Shown here piece by piece: positions 20,577-31,614 of a stretch of 64,000 nt of DNA. This DNA comes from Orientallactaga sibirica. Its lineage: Eukaryota > Chordata > Mammalia > Rodentia > Dipodidae. Within the stretch, counting starts at the first letter, position 1, and every line of letters begins with the position of its first letter. Both the position numbers and the translations under genes were made by a program. A model generated the notes under the pieces. It did not search any database, was not told the origin of the DNA, and saw only the letters and a program-made list of their open reading frames with translations. Location: assembly GCA_036365145.1 (NCBI GenBank), contig JAEOAD010000052.1:14073501-14137500 (forward strand). The letters run 5' to 3'.

Positions 20577-20975
20577 ACTTCTTTGTTTAAAACCCTTTTC
20601 TAGCTCCCAAGAGAAATAGCCTCAAAAGGCTCTCCAGGGACTAGCCCACCCTCTTTCTGCTGTCCCCTCTCCTTCGCACGCTCACACTCTGCCTTATTGG
20701 AATACAGTTCTCTTCTCTGTCTTTGCATGCCCTGTGCTTCTGCCTGGAATGCCCTGTCTGCTCCCCAAGCTATGAGCTGTTCAAGATTCAGCTTCAGCAT
20801 AGGGTCCTTCGTGAGGCCTTCCTTGCCCACCACCACCCAGCACCCATTTCTGTGTGTGCATAGGTGGCCTGCCTTGCAGAGACCCGTTTATGGGAGATTG
20901 TCATTGGAGGAATTCTCCATGGGGCTAGGGCTCAACACAGCGCCAGACACCCAGGGAATGATCTATACATGACGG
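20577..20975 (+). mobile_element. LINE-2 3' end
   Basis: gtttaaaacccttttctagc, ttctgcctggaatgccctgt, gttcaagattcagcttcagc and gtgaggccttccttgcccac are classical L2 3' strings. It ends cacagcgccagacaccca. Confidence 0.75.
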
Positions 20976-20984
20976 GCAAATGCA

Positions 20985-21240
20985 AAGCCCAGGAAGGATG
21001 GGAGGGAGGAAAGAAAAGAGGAAGAATAGAAGAAAGGAGGTAGGGAAAAAGGAAGGGAGGGAGGGAGAAGGAGGAAAGAAGGAAGGAAGGAAAGAAAGGA
21101 GGGAGGGAAGGAAGGGAGAAAGAATGGAAGGAAGAGGGGATACAAAGGGAGTAAGGAAGTAAAAGAAGGGAGGGAGAAAGGGAAAAGGAAGGAAGGAAAG
21201 GGGGAAGGGGAGTGAGGGCGGGGAGGGAGGGAGGCAGGTG
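20985..21240. repeat. Long polypurine (GGAA/GGGA) tract
   Basis: About 250 bp almost free of pyrimidines on plus, mostly GGAA, GGGA and GAAA. Spurious Pro/Ser/Leu-rich frames on minus derive from it. Confidence 0.95.
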
Positions 21241-21267
21241 GGGACCATACAATAGAAACAAGCAAGT

Positions 21268-21452
21268 CTGGGGGCTGGGCGTGGTGGCGCACGCCTTTAA
21301 TCCCAGCACTCGGGAGGCAGAGGTAGGAGGATCGCCGAGAGTTCAAGGCCACCCTGAGAATACATAGTTAATTCCAGGTCAGCCTGGGCCAGAGTGAGAC
21401 CCTACCTCAAAAAACCAAAAAACAAACAAACAAACAAAACAAACAAACAAAA
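21268..21452 (+). mobile_element. B1-type SINE with (AAAC)n tail
   Basis: Near-consensus. agaaacaagcaagt at 21254-21267 and 21453-21466 is a perfect 14-bp target duplication. Confidence 0.95.
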
Positions 21453-21466
21453 AGAAACAAGCAAGT

Positions 21467-22080
21467 TTGAGCATCCATGCTGAAGGTGGGCAGGGGAAGG
21501 AGCCCTGGTGACATCTGCCCTTCCGGGTGACAGTGCCCCAGCTTTGGAGATCAAAGGCATAGCAGCGGCTTCTGGAACAGGACACGAGCACATGGCGGAG
21601 GAAGTGCACAGCAGCCAGCTGCGGCCATTTGCTCCCGCTTGTTCCTGTCTGTCTCCTCCACAGAATGGGGGCAGGGCTGCCCCACCCACCTGTGGCAGTG
21701 GCTTCTGGCTGGTCTGACAGTAGGAGGTGCTAGTGGGAGCTCCTAGGGGGTGGGAAGCTAGGGCATCTTTGCCTACCTGTCAGCCTTGGGGCCGTTTCTG
21801 GCCATGTCAGTCTTGTCCGGTGTCTCTGGCTCGACCACTGTTGCAGCCCTTGGCAGATGCTGGACTTACGCACACACTGCCCCTAATGCTTTCTCCCCAT
21901 CTCCTGGCTGCTCAGGCTTGTGCCCTCACCCTGCCCGATTTCCCAGCTCCTCGGAGGCCTGTCTCCCAGTTCACATCCTCTCATTGGAGAGGTTAGCTGT
22001 GGTTTTGTTTTCCTGGTTGGACTCTGACAGATACACCATAAGTTTATCTTCCACAAACTCATAGGGGATGAGTCACTGAT
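21467..22080. other. Unique GC-rich sequence
   Basis: No family recognised. Overlapping 70-95 codon frames occur on both strands without splice-site pairs I trust. Confidence 0.5.
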
Positions 22081-22101
22081 GCTGACCTCAAGAGATGGCA
22101 T

Positions 22102-22295
22102 CTTTCTTCCCTCCCTCCCTCCTTTCCTTCCTTCCTCCCTTCCGTCCTTCCTTTCCTTTCCTCCCCTTTCCTCCCTCCTTCCTTCTCTCCCTCCTTTCCT
22201 TCCTTCTTTTCCTTTCCTCCCTCCTTTCTTCCCTATCTCCTTTCCTTCCTTCCTATCTTCATCCCTTCTTTTCTTTTTCTTCTTTCTTTCTTTCT

Positions 22296-22341
<46 letters not shown>

Positions 22342-22380
22342 TTTTCTTTCTATCTTTCTTTCTTTCTTCCTTTCTTTCTT

Positions 22381-22478
<98 letters not shown>

Positions 22479-22480
22479 TC
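22102..22480. repeat. Long polypyrimidine (CCTT/TTTC/CT) tract
   Basis: About 380 bp of CCTT and CCCTT, then TTTC units with a (CT)n core at 22380-22405. Produces 136-147 codon Phe/Ser/Leu frames that are not genes. Confidence 0.97.
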
Positions 22481-22555
22481 CGAGATGGGGTTCCTTCTAG
22501 CCTAGAGCTGGCATTGAACTAGGAATTCTTCTGCCTTCACCTCCTGAGTGGAGTA
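22481..22555 (-). mobile_element. Old B1-like fragment
   Basis: cgagatggggttccttctag ... tgccttcacctcctgagtgg. The pyrimidine tract is probably its expanded tail. Confidence 0.5.
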
Positions 22556-22798
22556 CTTTTTTGTCCCCTCCTAATTTATCATATGATCACATTTTGTGCT
22601 GTGTGTGCTTTAAACCACACAGGGAGAATTAGGGACTATTTCTTTTTTGATCTGCCAGGCCATATTACTGCTCAGTTTGAATTCCGAGGCCCCACTGTCT
22701 GCTCATCTCCCCCCACCTCTTTTCCTTCAGGGGAGGAATTTAGGCTTCAGGCCTTAGTCCTGAGCTCTGGAAAAGTAGCATCGAGGAGATGGGAGTAG

Positions 22799-23110
22799 GG
22801 ACAGCTCAAGTCAGTGAAGCGCTCTTCACGCAAGCATCAGGTCTGATCCCCAGAACCCATATAAAAAGAGCTGGGCCTGGGGCACAAGCTTATAATCCCA
22901 GTGTTGGGGAAGGTGGAGGCAGGAGGATCCCTGGGCTTGCTGGCTGGCCAGTCTAGTCTCTCTGGCAAACTCCAGGCCAATGAGAGACTTTGTCTCAAAA
23001 ACAAAACAAAAAACAGCGCCGGAGGAATGACACTTCTCTGGTTCTCTGGTTCCACATGTCCACATTCCTGTGTTCTCTCTCTCTCTCCTCACACACATCC
23101 CCCACAAGAT
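22799..23110 (+). mobile_element. Composite tRNA-head / B1-body SINE
   Basis: The only sense-oriented copy in this window: head gtcagtgaagcgctcttcac, gatccccagaacccatataa, B1-like ataatcccagtgttggggaa, gagagactttgtctcaaaaa, then a CT/CA-rich end. Confidence 0.65.
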
Positions 23111-24222
23111 CTGGAGGAAGTAAGCACCTGATGAAAAGAGGCTTAAAGATCCGAAGAAAGAAAGTGAAGAAAGGAGAGAGACAGGACAGAGAGAGCACCG
23201 GGGTGTGCGAGTACAGCACAGGATCCGTGTGCTGTGGGTACCGTCATATTGGCTCAATGATGGACAAACAGGAAGTTGAGGAGACAGGTGGAGTCCATGG
23301 GTAGTGCTGGCAGAGAGAACTGACTCTGGATTGAGACCTTTCATGCCGCTCTCTAATGACTGCAGCCTTCTATGTCATTTCCCGGCTGCCTGTTCTCCTG
23401 GGTGCTGGTCATGGGAACTTCATCTTAATCGCCTGAGCCAAAATGCTTTCATGGTTCAGCTGTGTAGCAATTAAGTTCTGTCGCGTACATGGGAGGTCTG
23501 TCTTCTGCACCCCGTCAAAGCTGGCCTCCTCCCACTCTTCTCTCGCGGGCCACGTGTGTGGGAGAGGGACCACTTCTTTAGAGGGCGCGAGGGAGGCCGA
23601 CTGTCACCCTACTCTCTAAAGCTCCTTCGTCCTTTTGAGGCCTGGGACCCACCCCCAATGTGAGACAAGGAACTTGGATAACTGGGCTCAGATGTGCCCT
23701 TGATACCACCTCTTGCCCCCTCCTGTACATTCCTTTTGGCTCTTGCCAGGTCTGGACAGCCAGAAGGTCACTCACAGCTCTTGCCATTATAGGTTTCTCT
23801 GAGACAACGGGATGCAAGGGCACAAATGCCCATCTCCTTGGGTACGCTTTGTCTGTACACAGGTATCCTGGTGCCTGGCAGAACTGGGCATGCCAGGGCC
23901 TGCCTCTGGACAAGTGAGGAGAAGGCAGAGGAACAGGTCAAGTCTGGCTTTCCTGGCCCCGGCCAGATAGCCCCTGACTACACTGGAAGCCTTGTCGGGA
24001 CAAAGATCAGCTTTCTGACTTTGCTGGGAGGCCTGGGAAACACCTGGATCAGCCTCCTCGCTTCAACGGGTCCCATCTGCACGTCTCTGTGGTGTGGAGC
24101 TGACGGGCTCCAGCAGTTGTTCTCTAAGGGCCAATTCTGGCCTAGGGCTTGTGTTATGAATAAAGTTTTATTAGTAGACCTTTCATTTACATATTATCTA
24201 CGACTGCTTCTTATTAAAAGTG
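23111..24222. other. Unique sequence, 1.1 kb
   Basis: 23410-23500 is an AT/GC-balanced block with a CAGCTG E-box and TTAAT motifs. No exon recognised. A 145-codon plus frame at 23826-24263 runs into SINE sequence. Confidence 0.5.
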
Positions 24223-24502
24223 GGCTGGGAGATGACTCAACAGTTAAAGGTGTTTGCTGGTAAAGCCTGCCAGTCTGGGTTCAATTTCCCAGTATCCATG
24301 TAAAGCCAGATGCAAAAAGTGGGGCAGGCATCTGGTGTTCATTTGCAATGGTAAGAGATCTGACATATACCCATACACCACACACACATACACACACGCA
24401 CAGAGAGAGAGAGAGAAAGACAGAGGGAGAGAGAGAGAGAGAGAAAGACAGAGGGAGAGAGAGAGAGAGAGAAATAAAATAAATTTTTAATAAAACTATG
24501 AA
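24223..24502 (+). mobile_element. B2-like SINE with CA/GA expanded tail
   Basis: gtgggctgggagatgactca, ctgggttcaatttcccagta, then (CA)n and interrupted (GA)n at 24402-24472. Confidence 0.85.
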
Positions 24503-24814
24503 ACTAAGTAGTTGCAACAAAAGCCACATAGCCCACACAGCAAGGCCTATTCTTATTTGGATCTCTGTAGTGAGAATTTGCTGACCTGTGGTCTGGAGGA
24601 GAGGGTGGTATGTAATGTGGGTGAAGCCAATTACAGAAGAGGTATAGATCACCTTTGATGATGGCCCAGAGAAAGACAAAATGGATTCTGATCTGAACAG
24701 GCACCAGGGTTTTTAAGGGCAAGCCATGAAGGCTGAAAAGGAAATTGATCTCTGAAGACTAGAAGAAGGAGGGGGAGGGGTAGATTCCAAATAGGCATGT
24801 CAGGTTGGACCAAT
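24503..24814. other. Unique sequence
   Basis: Nothing recognised. Confidence 0.5.
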
Positions 24815-24913
24815 AGGGTCTTGTCATGTAGCTTAGCCTGGCCCCAAACTCATGATTTTCCTGCTTCAGCCTTCAAAGTGTTGGGATTACAGGTGTGCCC
24901 CACCATGTCTGAA
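24815..24913 (-). mobile_element. Old B1-like fragment
   Basis: gggtcttgtcatgtagctta ... gggattacaggtgtgcccca. Confidence 0.6.
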
Positions 24914-24944
24914 GGACCACAGGACATTTTTTAGATTTATTTTA

Positions 24945-25258
24945 TTATTCAAGTGTGGGTGTGGTTGTGTGGGTGTGTGTGTGCCATGGCTCACCTGTGG
25001 AGATAAGAGGACAACTTTCCGGTCATTTCTGGCCTGTCCACCTCATTTGAGACAGGGTATCTCACTCTGCTGTTCTTTGCTTACCACTAGCATCCGGGGA
25101 CTTCTGTCTCTGCCTCCCGTCTTGCTGTTCCTGTCAGCATGCTGGGACTGCAAAGCCTGCCACAGCGTCTGGTTTTATACATGGGGTCCGAGGATCAAAC
25201 TCAGGTACTCCAGCTTGAGTGATAAGTGCTGTATCCATTGAGCCATCTTCTCAGCCCT
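24945..25258 (-). mobile_element. Composite tRNA-head / B1-body SINE
   Basis: TG-rich start (24955-24985), gacagggtatctcactctgc, gaggatcaaactcaggtact, ending gagccatcttctcagccc. Confidence 0.65.
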
Positions 25259-25731
25259 CGCATGGGATTTGAAAGGGTATAGTGTCTCTGAGAATGGAAG
25301 AGACTAGAGATCCAATGGCTAATTTAAAATCATGCGAAGCTTGTGCCTTGCAGAGTTTATAACTTTATATTCAGATATTATTTCATGAACTATAAAACAC
25401 ACTGGCACACACATCCTCACAAGTACACTGAGAAGCAGGTCTTACCGCACAGATGTGGTGAAGCATCACCAAGGCAAGAAACGACGTGTTTGAGCTTTGA
25501 ATCCAGAGAAGAGTTCTATCCGGGTGTTAGGGGCCGAGGGAAGCCCTTGAATCTCAAACTCTAGGTTTGTTTTTAATTTTAATCAAACAATTTAAATTTT
25601 AAAAAAAGGCCGAGAAGGAAAACTATTAAATTATTATATTTATTGAGAGAAATACAGAGCCAAGGAAAGGTACCCATGTGGCTAGAGATCCCATGTGGAG
25701 GGCCTGGGAAAACCGTGGAAAGAAAAGAGAG
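25259..25731. other. Unique AT-rich sequence
   Basis: No repeat recognised. 25570-25650 is A/T-rich. Confidence 0.5.
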
Positions 25732-25747
25732 AAAAGAAAGTTCAAGG
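25732..25747 (+). repeat. Target-site duplication of the U6 copy, left
   Basis: aaaagaaagttcaagg, identical to 25873-25888. Confidence 0.95.
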
Positions 25748-25854
25748 GTGCTCGCTTCGGCAGCACACATACTAAAATTGGAATGATGCAGAGAAGATTA
25801 GCATGGCCTCTGTGTAAGGATGACACACAAATTCGTAAAGCGTTCCACAGTTTT
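25748..25854 (+). pseudogene. RNU6: U6 snRNA retropseudogene
   Basis: A full-length copy of spliceosomal U6 snRNA from gtgctcgcttcggcagcaca, through gaagattagcatggcctctg, to cgttccacagtttt. Against the mammalian U6 I remember there are about ten changes, mostly C-to-T or G-to-A at former CpG or G-rich sites. They include the ACAGAGA-box neighbourhood (gatgcagagaag). No U6 promoter (TATA about 30 upstream, PSE about 60 upstream) is visible. The copy is bounded by a perfect 16-bp direct repeat, so it is a LINE-mediated insertion and not a working gene. Confidence 0.96.
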
Positions 25855-25872
25855 AAGAAATAAATTTATCTA

Positions 25873-25888
25873 AAAAGAAAGTTCAAGG
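25873..25888 (+). repeat. Target-site duplication of the U6 copy, right
   Basis: Identical to the left copy. Between U6 and this repeat is a short A/T-rich tail (25855-25872). Confidence 0.95.
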
Positions 25889-27079
25889 AGCTCCGGCCCC
25901 GTGGGGAGCTAGAAGGGATAAAGAACCCATGTGGAGAGTAAGGGCAAGGGGGACCTCCAGGCAGGCCTGGGTTGAGCCAGCCCAGGCCCAGCTGAGGAAA
26001 AAACTCACCCACAGCTGGAAGTTCCCAAGTAGTCAGAGAGCCTGCCCTCCCCTTGCAAATGTATTTATAACCTTACAGTGATGGGCTGTCTTCTGGCTCA
26101 GGTGAACCAGAGGGACAGCTGGTTGCTTAGGGCTAGGGGCTGTGTCAGGAAAAGGCTAGCCCTGACACCAAGTTCCAGGGGCTGAACTTGACCAACCGCA
26201 ATGTTTAAATCCTATGAATGACCTCCCTCCCAGGAGGGGGCCTGGCTGTGGCAAAACAGGTCTAGGGAACTAGGCAAGAGATAAGAAGTCAGATCATCTT
26301 TGAGTTCTAGCAAGTGCAGACTTTCTTACTTGCAGGGGTCCAGTCACCCTAATTGTACCCCCCTCTCAGAGCCTAGGACCATCAAGGGTACAAAGCCCAT
26401 GCTGTCACAGACTCTGCCATGGGACTGTGTCCTGGGTACCTGGTAAGTGACATCCATCACAGACCTTCACTGGCAGACACCCCGGGAACCACATGTTGTG
26501 TGGGTAACGTCTTTCATGGAGGTCTGTTGTTGGTTCACAGAACGAGATGCTAAGAGAAAATCCCAGGCTAGCATATATCCAGACCACATCTGGCCTCTCA
26601 GAAGGTATGGATCCAGCTGGGGACACCGCACTCCATGCCAAATGGCATGGCATGGGAAAGTGTGTATTGAGTCACTCTTGTGGACACAGGAGTTGGAGGC
26701 TGTAACAGGAAGGCTCCAGAAGCTGACCCTATACCATGGATTAATTTGGGCCAGATTCTTACATTATGGCAGCTCATAAAACCATCGGCCCTCGGAGCTG
26801 GGGGACATCCCAGGTCTTTCTACCATTTGCAGAAAAGGGTGGAGTTGCTTTGTACCTGCGGACCCGGAGCCCAAGCCCAGGTTTCTCTTTGCAGTGTGGG
26901 CCTCTGTCTACAGAACTGTTTAGCTTGATTACTCTGAATTTAACCCCAGGTTATTATTTTTATTTTTTCTGGTGCTGCTGAACAGCTACACTAGAATCCC
27001 TGGTGGTGTTTGCACTCTTCTTGTTCCCAAGCCTGGGCCTGAGAGGCCACAGAGTGTGGCGGCTGAGGTGTCAGCTTCT
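25889..27079. other. Unique sequence, 1.2 kb
   Basis: No repeat recognised. The 110-codon plus frame at 26447-26779 and the overlapping frames lack domain or splice support. Confidence 0.5.
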
Positions 27080-27280
27080 CTGGGGCTGAACCCCTGCTGT
27101 ACCGCTTAGGTGTGTGACTTCGGGCAGGTAAGGCCTTCTGTGCCTTGGAGAGTGTGTCCATCAAGTGGGTGTTCTCTGCCGCACTGTGTTCCCCCAGCTC
27201 TCCCAGAGGTGACAAGACCCGCTGAGACGATCCACCGGAACGAAACGTAGACTCTGGTGTCCTGTAGGAGCTCAGTGACA
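27080..27280 (+). mobile_element. MIR
   Basis: cccctgctgtaccgcttagg, tgtgtgacttcgggcaggta, cttctgtgccttggagagtg is the MIR core. The right part is weak. Confidence 0.65.
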
Positions 27281-28144
27281 CTTAGGTGAAGTTACGGCGA
27301 TTGTCCTGGGGGCGTCCTTCAGCCTCTTGCTTCCGCCCAGCTCCCTTGAACAGGTCTCACAGGCCCTCTGTTTCTGTCTCTTGAATGGTCTCCCCTTCTT
27401 CTCCTTCTTGACTGTCTCACTATGTGGTGCCAGGTCACCTCTTCATCCTCAGAAGTCCCCCCTGTCATTTTTAGCCTTTTCCCCCTGGGTATCTTGTGGC
27501 CAATTTCCAGCCTGTTCCACAGGGCGGGAGTTCTGCACTTCCCTAGCACTTCACGTGAGAAGACTGGGCATATGGCTGGCACCCCCGCCCCGTCTTCGTC
27601 TTCTCGCATTGAACACTCACACCATTTGCCAGTCCTTCTGGTCCAGGATATATGAACTTATCCCTGTCATCATGGTATGGAAGGACACACAGCTCATCAG
27701 CTAAGTGGTCGCAGTGGGCATGGAAGGAAGACACACTCAGGGGAGCCCAGGTGTGTGTATGTGTGCAGGGGGAGTGATGCTACCTGAGAATGTCTGAGGG
27801 TGACCGGACTAGGGAGAGCAATTCTGGAGGCAGTCACCTGGAGCGGATCTGGTACTGAAGAAGAGGGAGGAGGTGAAGAAGATTCTGGGCTTTCTAGCTG
27901 AAAACAGGTACATGTTGTTGGAGATATGCCTGCGTAGTTAATGACTTCTACGAGAAGGGAACAGCGTAGGACCATGCAGTCACTGAAAAGAGGTGTGTTG
28001 CTCCATCTTTACCTGTAGGGACCCCCGCCAGAGCTCAAACCTCTGCATAACTTTGGGCTGGAACTCAGCTCTGCCTCCAGTGACACCCCCCCCTTAGCTG
28101 GAGTCAGCCTGCTAGGGGTTGAAGCTGCAAACTCAATTTTAAAA
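27281..28144. other. Unique sequence
   Basis: 27300-27700 is CT-rich and may hold decayed L2, but I cannot support it. No exon recognised. Confidence 0.45.
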
Positions 28145-28145
28145 G

Positions 28146-28351
28146 TTTAAATTTATTTATTTATTTATTAGAGACAGAGAGAAGGAGGGAGAGAGAGAGA
28201 ATGGGTGCACCAGAGCCTCTAGCCACTGCAAACAAACTTCAGACACATGAGCCCCCATGTGCATCTGGCTTACATGGGACCTGGAGAACTGAACCTGGGG
28301 CCTTAGGCTTTGCAGACACATGCCTTAACCGCTAAACCATCTCTCCAGCCC
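28146..28351 (-). mobile_element. B2-like SINE
   Basis: Reverse copy with aaactca(a/g)ttttaa on both sides (28132 and 28353). Confidence 0.93.
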
Positions 28352-28985
28352 CAAACTCAGTTTTAATAAAGCATCCAAGTTTATGGGGCCCTCCATTCCA
28401 ACCACCACACTCACTAAGGGCTAGCTCTTTCTCCCACCTCTGTAGCATGTCTGTGGGTGAGGGGTGGTGCTTTGACCAGGTGATGGGGTGACAGGCTTCC
28501 AGGAGGAAGTGTCTCTTGATTTCTCATGTTACCAGGGCAACAGGAGGTGGAGTCCTTCCTTCCATGACCTCTAAGCTGACTCCGCGTCTGCCTACGTACA
28601 GCATCCCTCCACTCCTCATTCAGGAGATGAGTGGTGACTCGGTCTAGTTTTTGAAGGCTGAATGGTGCATAGAGGGGATTTTAGGGTCTTCAGTATTGTT
28701 GACTTTTGGACCTTGGGCCCAGGGCGATGGAGTTGGATTGTTGGAGGACCATCTGAGGGTGGATGTAGCCGATTGTGAGTGTCACTGTTTACTGGGACTG
28801 AGCCTTCTGTCATTCCCGCTTGAGTCTTCCAGGGTGGTTGGCTTCTATGCTCTCTTGGGCCTGTGTCCCCACCTACCCACAAAAGATTAATGACCTTGCT
28901 CCTAACCTCTACCAGCGTATTATGACAAGTGACGTCAAGGGGGTATGAAGTGCCGAAGTCAGAGGAGACAAGGGTCCTTCCAGGG
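28352..28985. other. Unique sequence
   Basis: Nothing recognised. The left part of the 257-codon minus frame (28616-29389) lies here. Confidence 0.5.
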
Positions 28986-29262
28986 TGGGTGTGGGCTGGA
29001 AGAGAACAGTTATGAGTGGTCAGGGGAAGCTTCTCTGAAGGCTGGCCTGAAAGAGTGGGCAAGACTTCAACAAGGCAACCGGGGCCCAGTACAACAGGTA
29101 CAGGGGCCACATGAGTCCTGGAGTAAACTGGAGCCAGGTGTTCACAAGTCGAAATAGTCTGGCAGTGACACACAGCCACCGAAGGGTGTGGGCAAAGGGC
29201 AGAAGGACACCGACATGGTTCTGACTGGCATTCAGGGTTCGGAGTAGAAGTCCTATGCAGCC
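28986..29262 (-). mobile_element. LINE-2 remnant, antisense
   Basis: ggggaagcttctctgaaggc, ggtacaggggccacatgagt, ccaccgaagggtgtgggcaa and gaaggacaccgacatggttc follow the order of reversed L2. Confidence 0.5.
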
Positions 29263-30529
29263 CGGATATCAGCAGGGAATTGCAGGTATGAGGGAGACCT
29301 GGCGACTTGAGCAGTTGATTTTCCTGATGGGCTCTTGAACCTCCTTCCAAGCTTCCTTGCAGGGTCAGACTGGACTCCTGGTGAGGCAAGGTGGTCAGGA
29401 GGTGGTCAGAACAGCTCAGGAGGTGTGTTCCAGATAAAGGGGATTCGCTCTCATTTTGACCTTATCCAAGGCCAAGCCTGGGGGAGAGTGGAGGAGAGAG
29501 TACCCCATAACTGCTTTAGCCCTTTCTTTCCCAGGTAGGCCTCTGCTCCCAGCCCAAGGCTGCTCTGCGCAGTGGTGCAGGGCCTTCCCTCTGTTCAGAC
29601 ACCAGGCTCTGCTCCTTGCACTGACCCTGTTTACTTGCTCTCGCAGGGACTACTTGCTGTGGGCACTTGCTGGGAGGAACCGCATCTGTTCCAGCGTGTA
29701 AACACCATGCTATGTTTTGCTCCATCACAGGCATGCAGCATTTTTGCCAACTTCAAACCCAACAACACAAACACTCTCTTTTGCCCCCGAATGATTCAGT
29801 CCTGACCCTAGTACTCAGCTGCCTCCTCGCCTTGGCTAATCAGCACCCGGGGTCTCACTAGGAAGAGACCTGTGTAATAAATAACCTCATCAAAACATTC
29901 CTTTGGCAGCAGCTTTCCAAGGAGAGGCAAAGCAGCATTCTTCCCTGAAGTGTTTAGAGAGGTTTGTAAGGAGTTAATTGAGTCCCGGCCCCCCAGGGAC
30001 TGTGAGTAGCAAGGCATTCCATCCAGAAGGAATGTGGGAGGCCTGGCAGGGAAACAGGTTTCTCTCTAGGCTCTGGGGCCAAGGCTGAGGCCTAGTGCTG
30101 CCCAGACACCAGGAGACACAGATTCCCAGGGTGACTGGGCATGGGAGTGAATGCCCGTCCTCCTCTGGCCTGAATCTTCAGTGGAAGGGCCCATGGAGTG
30201 GAAGCAGTGACCAAGCTCTCGAGGGGAGACTTCAAATACTGCTCACCCTTCCCGCAGCTGCTCTGTGCTGGCCACTCACTGTGACCAGGGCCCTGCTGAG
30301 TGCTCTGCACAAATGCCCATCCTCTTGGGAACCACTGGCTCTTGAGGACACACGCACACACGGCTACCTTGTCTACCTGAACAGCAGGGCCTTGGCTACA
30401 TGGCCTGTGCACAAGTGGTGCTCGTGCAGGGGCTGACCGCGTGTCACTTCCTCAGGCCCTCTGCCCCGCTGGAGCTTCCTGAGGACTTTGTGGGGCAGGT
30501 CTATTTGTCTCTCCAGCTTTTAGCTTAGG
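29263..30529. other. Unique sequence
   Basis: 29865-29995 is an evenly composed block with cattcct and agttaattga strings. No exon recognised. Overlapping 100-codon frames at 30.1-30.4 kb on both strands are unsupported. Confidence 0.45.
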
Positions 30530-30622
30530 AAATAAAGGCTCTTGGAAGTTAGGTAACTTGCTATAATTACACAAGTTAGTGGTGGAGCCAGGTTGGACTC
30601 AAGCCCAGGCCACAGATGCCAA
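30530..30622 (-). mobile_element. MIR
   Basis: ggaagttaggtaacttgcta, cacaagttagtggtggagcc, ggactcaagcccaggcca is reversed MIR. Confidence 0.7.
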
Positions 30623-30966
30623 AGGTCTGAGCTGTTTCACAATGTGACCTCCTTAAGTGACCAAGGCCACCTTGGCCCTTGGATTCCATTTACAAGGAAG
30701 TCGGTTTGTCATCCTTTAGTACCCCGTAACAGGGGACTCGTGTCTTTCAAGGCTCCCAAACTGTGGTCGTCTTTTACCATCTGCTGCTCCAATGCGGTCC
30801 TGCTTCATTCCTCCACGCATTCATTTCCTGCAAGACTGGATACACGTGGCATTAACCTTGTCGAGACCTCAGTCTTTGCCATGACCTTGGGAAACACCTT
30901 TGTCTGCAGTGTGATTGCTCTCAGTAAGGAAAATGACCTGGGCTGTTCCCAGCACCTCCATCAGAG
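30623..30966. other. Unique sequence
   Basis: Nothing recognised. Confidence 0.5.
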
Positions 30967-31008
30967 AGGTAGATAGATGGATGGATAAATAGACAGACGG
31001 ATAGACAG
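30967..31008. repeat. Degenerate GATA/GATG/GACA repeat
   Basis: gtagatagatggatggataa followed by gacagacggatagacagg. Confidence 0.8.
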
Positions 31009-31132
31009 GAGACTGAGGTAGGAGATTGCTATGAATTTGAGATTAGCCTGAGACTATATAGTGAATTCCAGGTCAGCCTGGGCTAGAGCAAGACTCCACT
31101 TCCAAAAACAAACAAACAAACAAACAAAAAAA
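31009..31132 (+). mobile_element. B1-type SINE, 5'-truncated
   Basis: Starts mid-body (gagactgaggtaggagattg) and ends in (AAAC)n. Confidence 0.88.
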
Positions 31133-31134
31133 CA

Positions 31135-31352
31135 GGGCTGGGGAAATGGCTTAGCGGTTAAGGCGTTTGCCTGGGAAGCGTAAGGATCTTGGTTTGATTC
31201 CCCAGGACCCACGTAAGCCAGATGCACAAGGGGGCGTATGCGTCTGGAGTTCGTTTGTAGTGGTTAGAGGCCCTGGTGTGCCCATTCTCTCTCTCTGCCT
31301 CTTCCTCTCTCTCTCTCTCAAATAAATAAATAAAATATTTTTAAAAACCTTA
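31135..31352 (+). mobile_element. B2-like SINE
   Basis: gggctggggaaatggcttag through CT tract and aaataaataaataaaatat tail. It directly follows the B1 tail. Confidence 0.95.
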
Positions 31353-31542
31353 AAACAAAACAAAAGATACATAGATAGATTGATGGATTTTGGAAAAATA
31401 GTCTGGTAAAAGATAAGGACTGTGTCTCAAAGATCCTGACAAGCCTCACCTGCTGCTTCCTGATCCTAAGGTGGAGCACGTGGCTGTCCTTCACCTGAAG
31501 AACTGGAAGTCCCCACAGTGGGCCAGGTATGCTCAGTGGTAC

Positions 31543-31611
31543 CTCCTTTCCTTTCCTTTCCTTTCCTTTCCTTTCCTTTCCTTTCCTTTCCTTTCCTTTC
31601 CTTTCCTTTCT
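31543..31611. repeat. (CCTTT)n microsatellite
   Basis: About 13 pentamer units, ending in a T-run that abuts the next SINE. Confidence 0.97.
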
Positions 31612-31614
31612 TTT

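Noticed and set aside
20925..21352. 107-129 codon minus frames rich in Pro, Ser and Leu
   Set aside because: They read the GGAA tract and a B1 SINE in reverse.
22079..22522. 147-codon plus frame made of Phe/Ser/Leu
   Set aside because: It is translation of a CCTT/TTTC microsatellite and has no gene features.
24254..24490. Arg/Glu-rich plus frame
   Set aside because: It reads a SINE with a GA expansion.
25748..25854. Functional U6 gene
   Set aside because: About ten substitutions, no upstream promoter elements, and a retroposition-type target duplication.
28616..29389. 257-codon minus frame
   Set aside because: It spans an L2 remnant and unique DNA, is rich in Pro/Ser/Thr/His, and has no domain or splice context.
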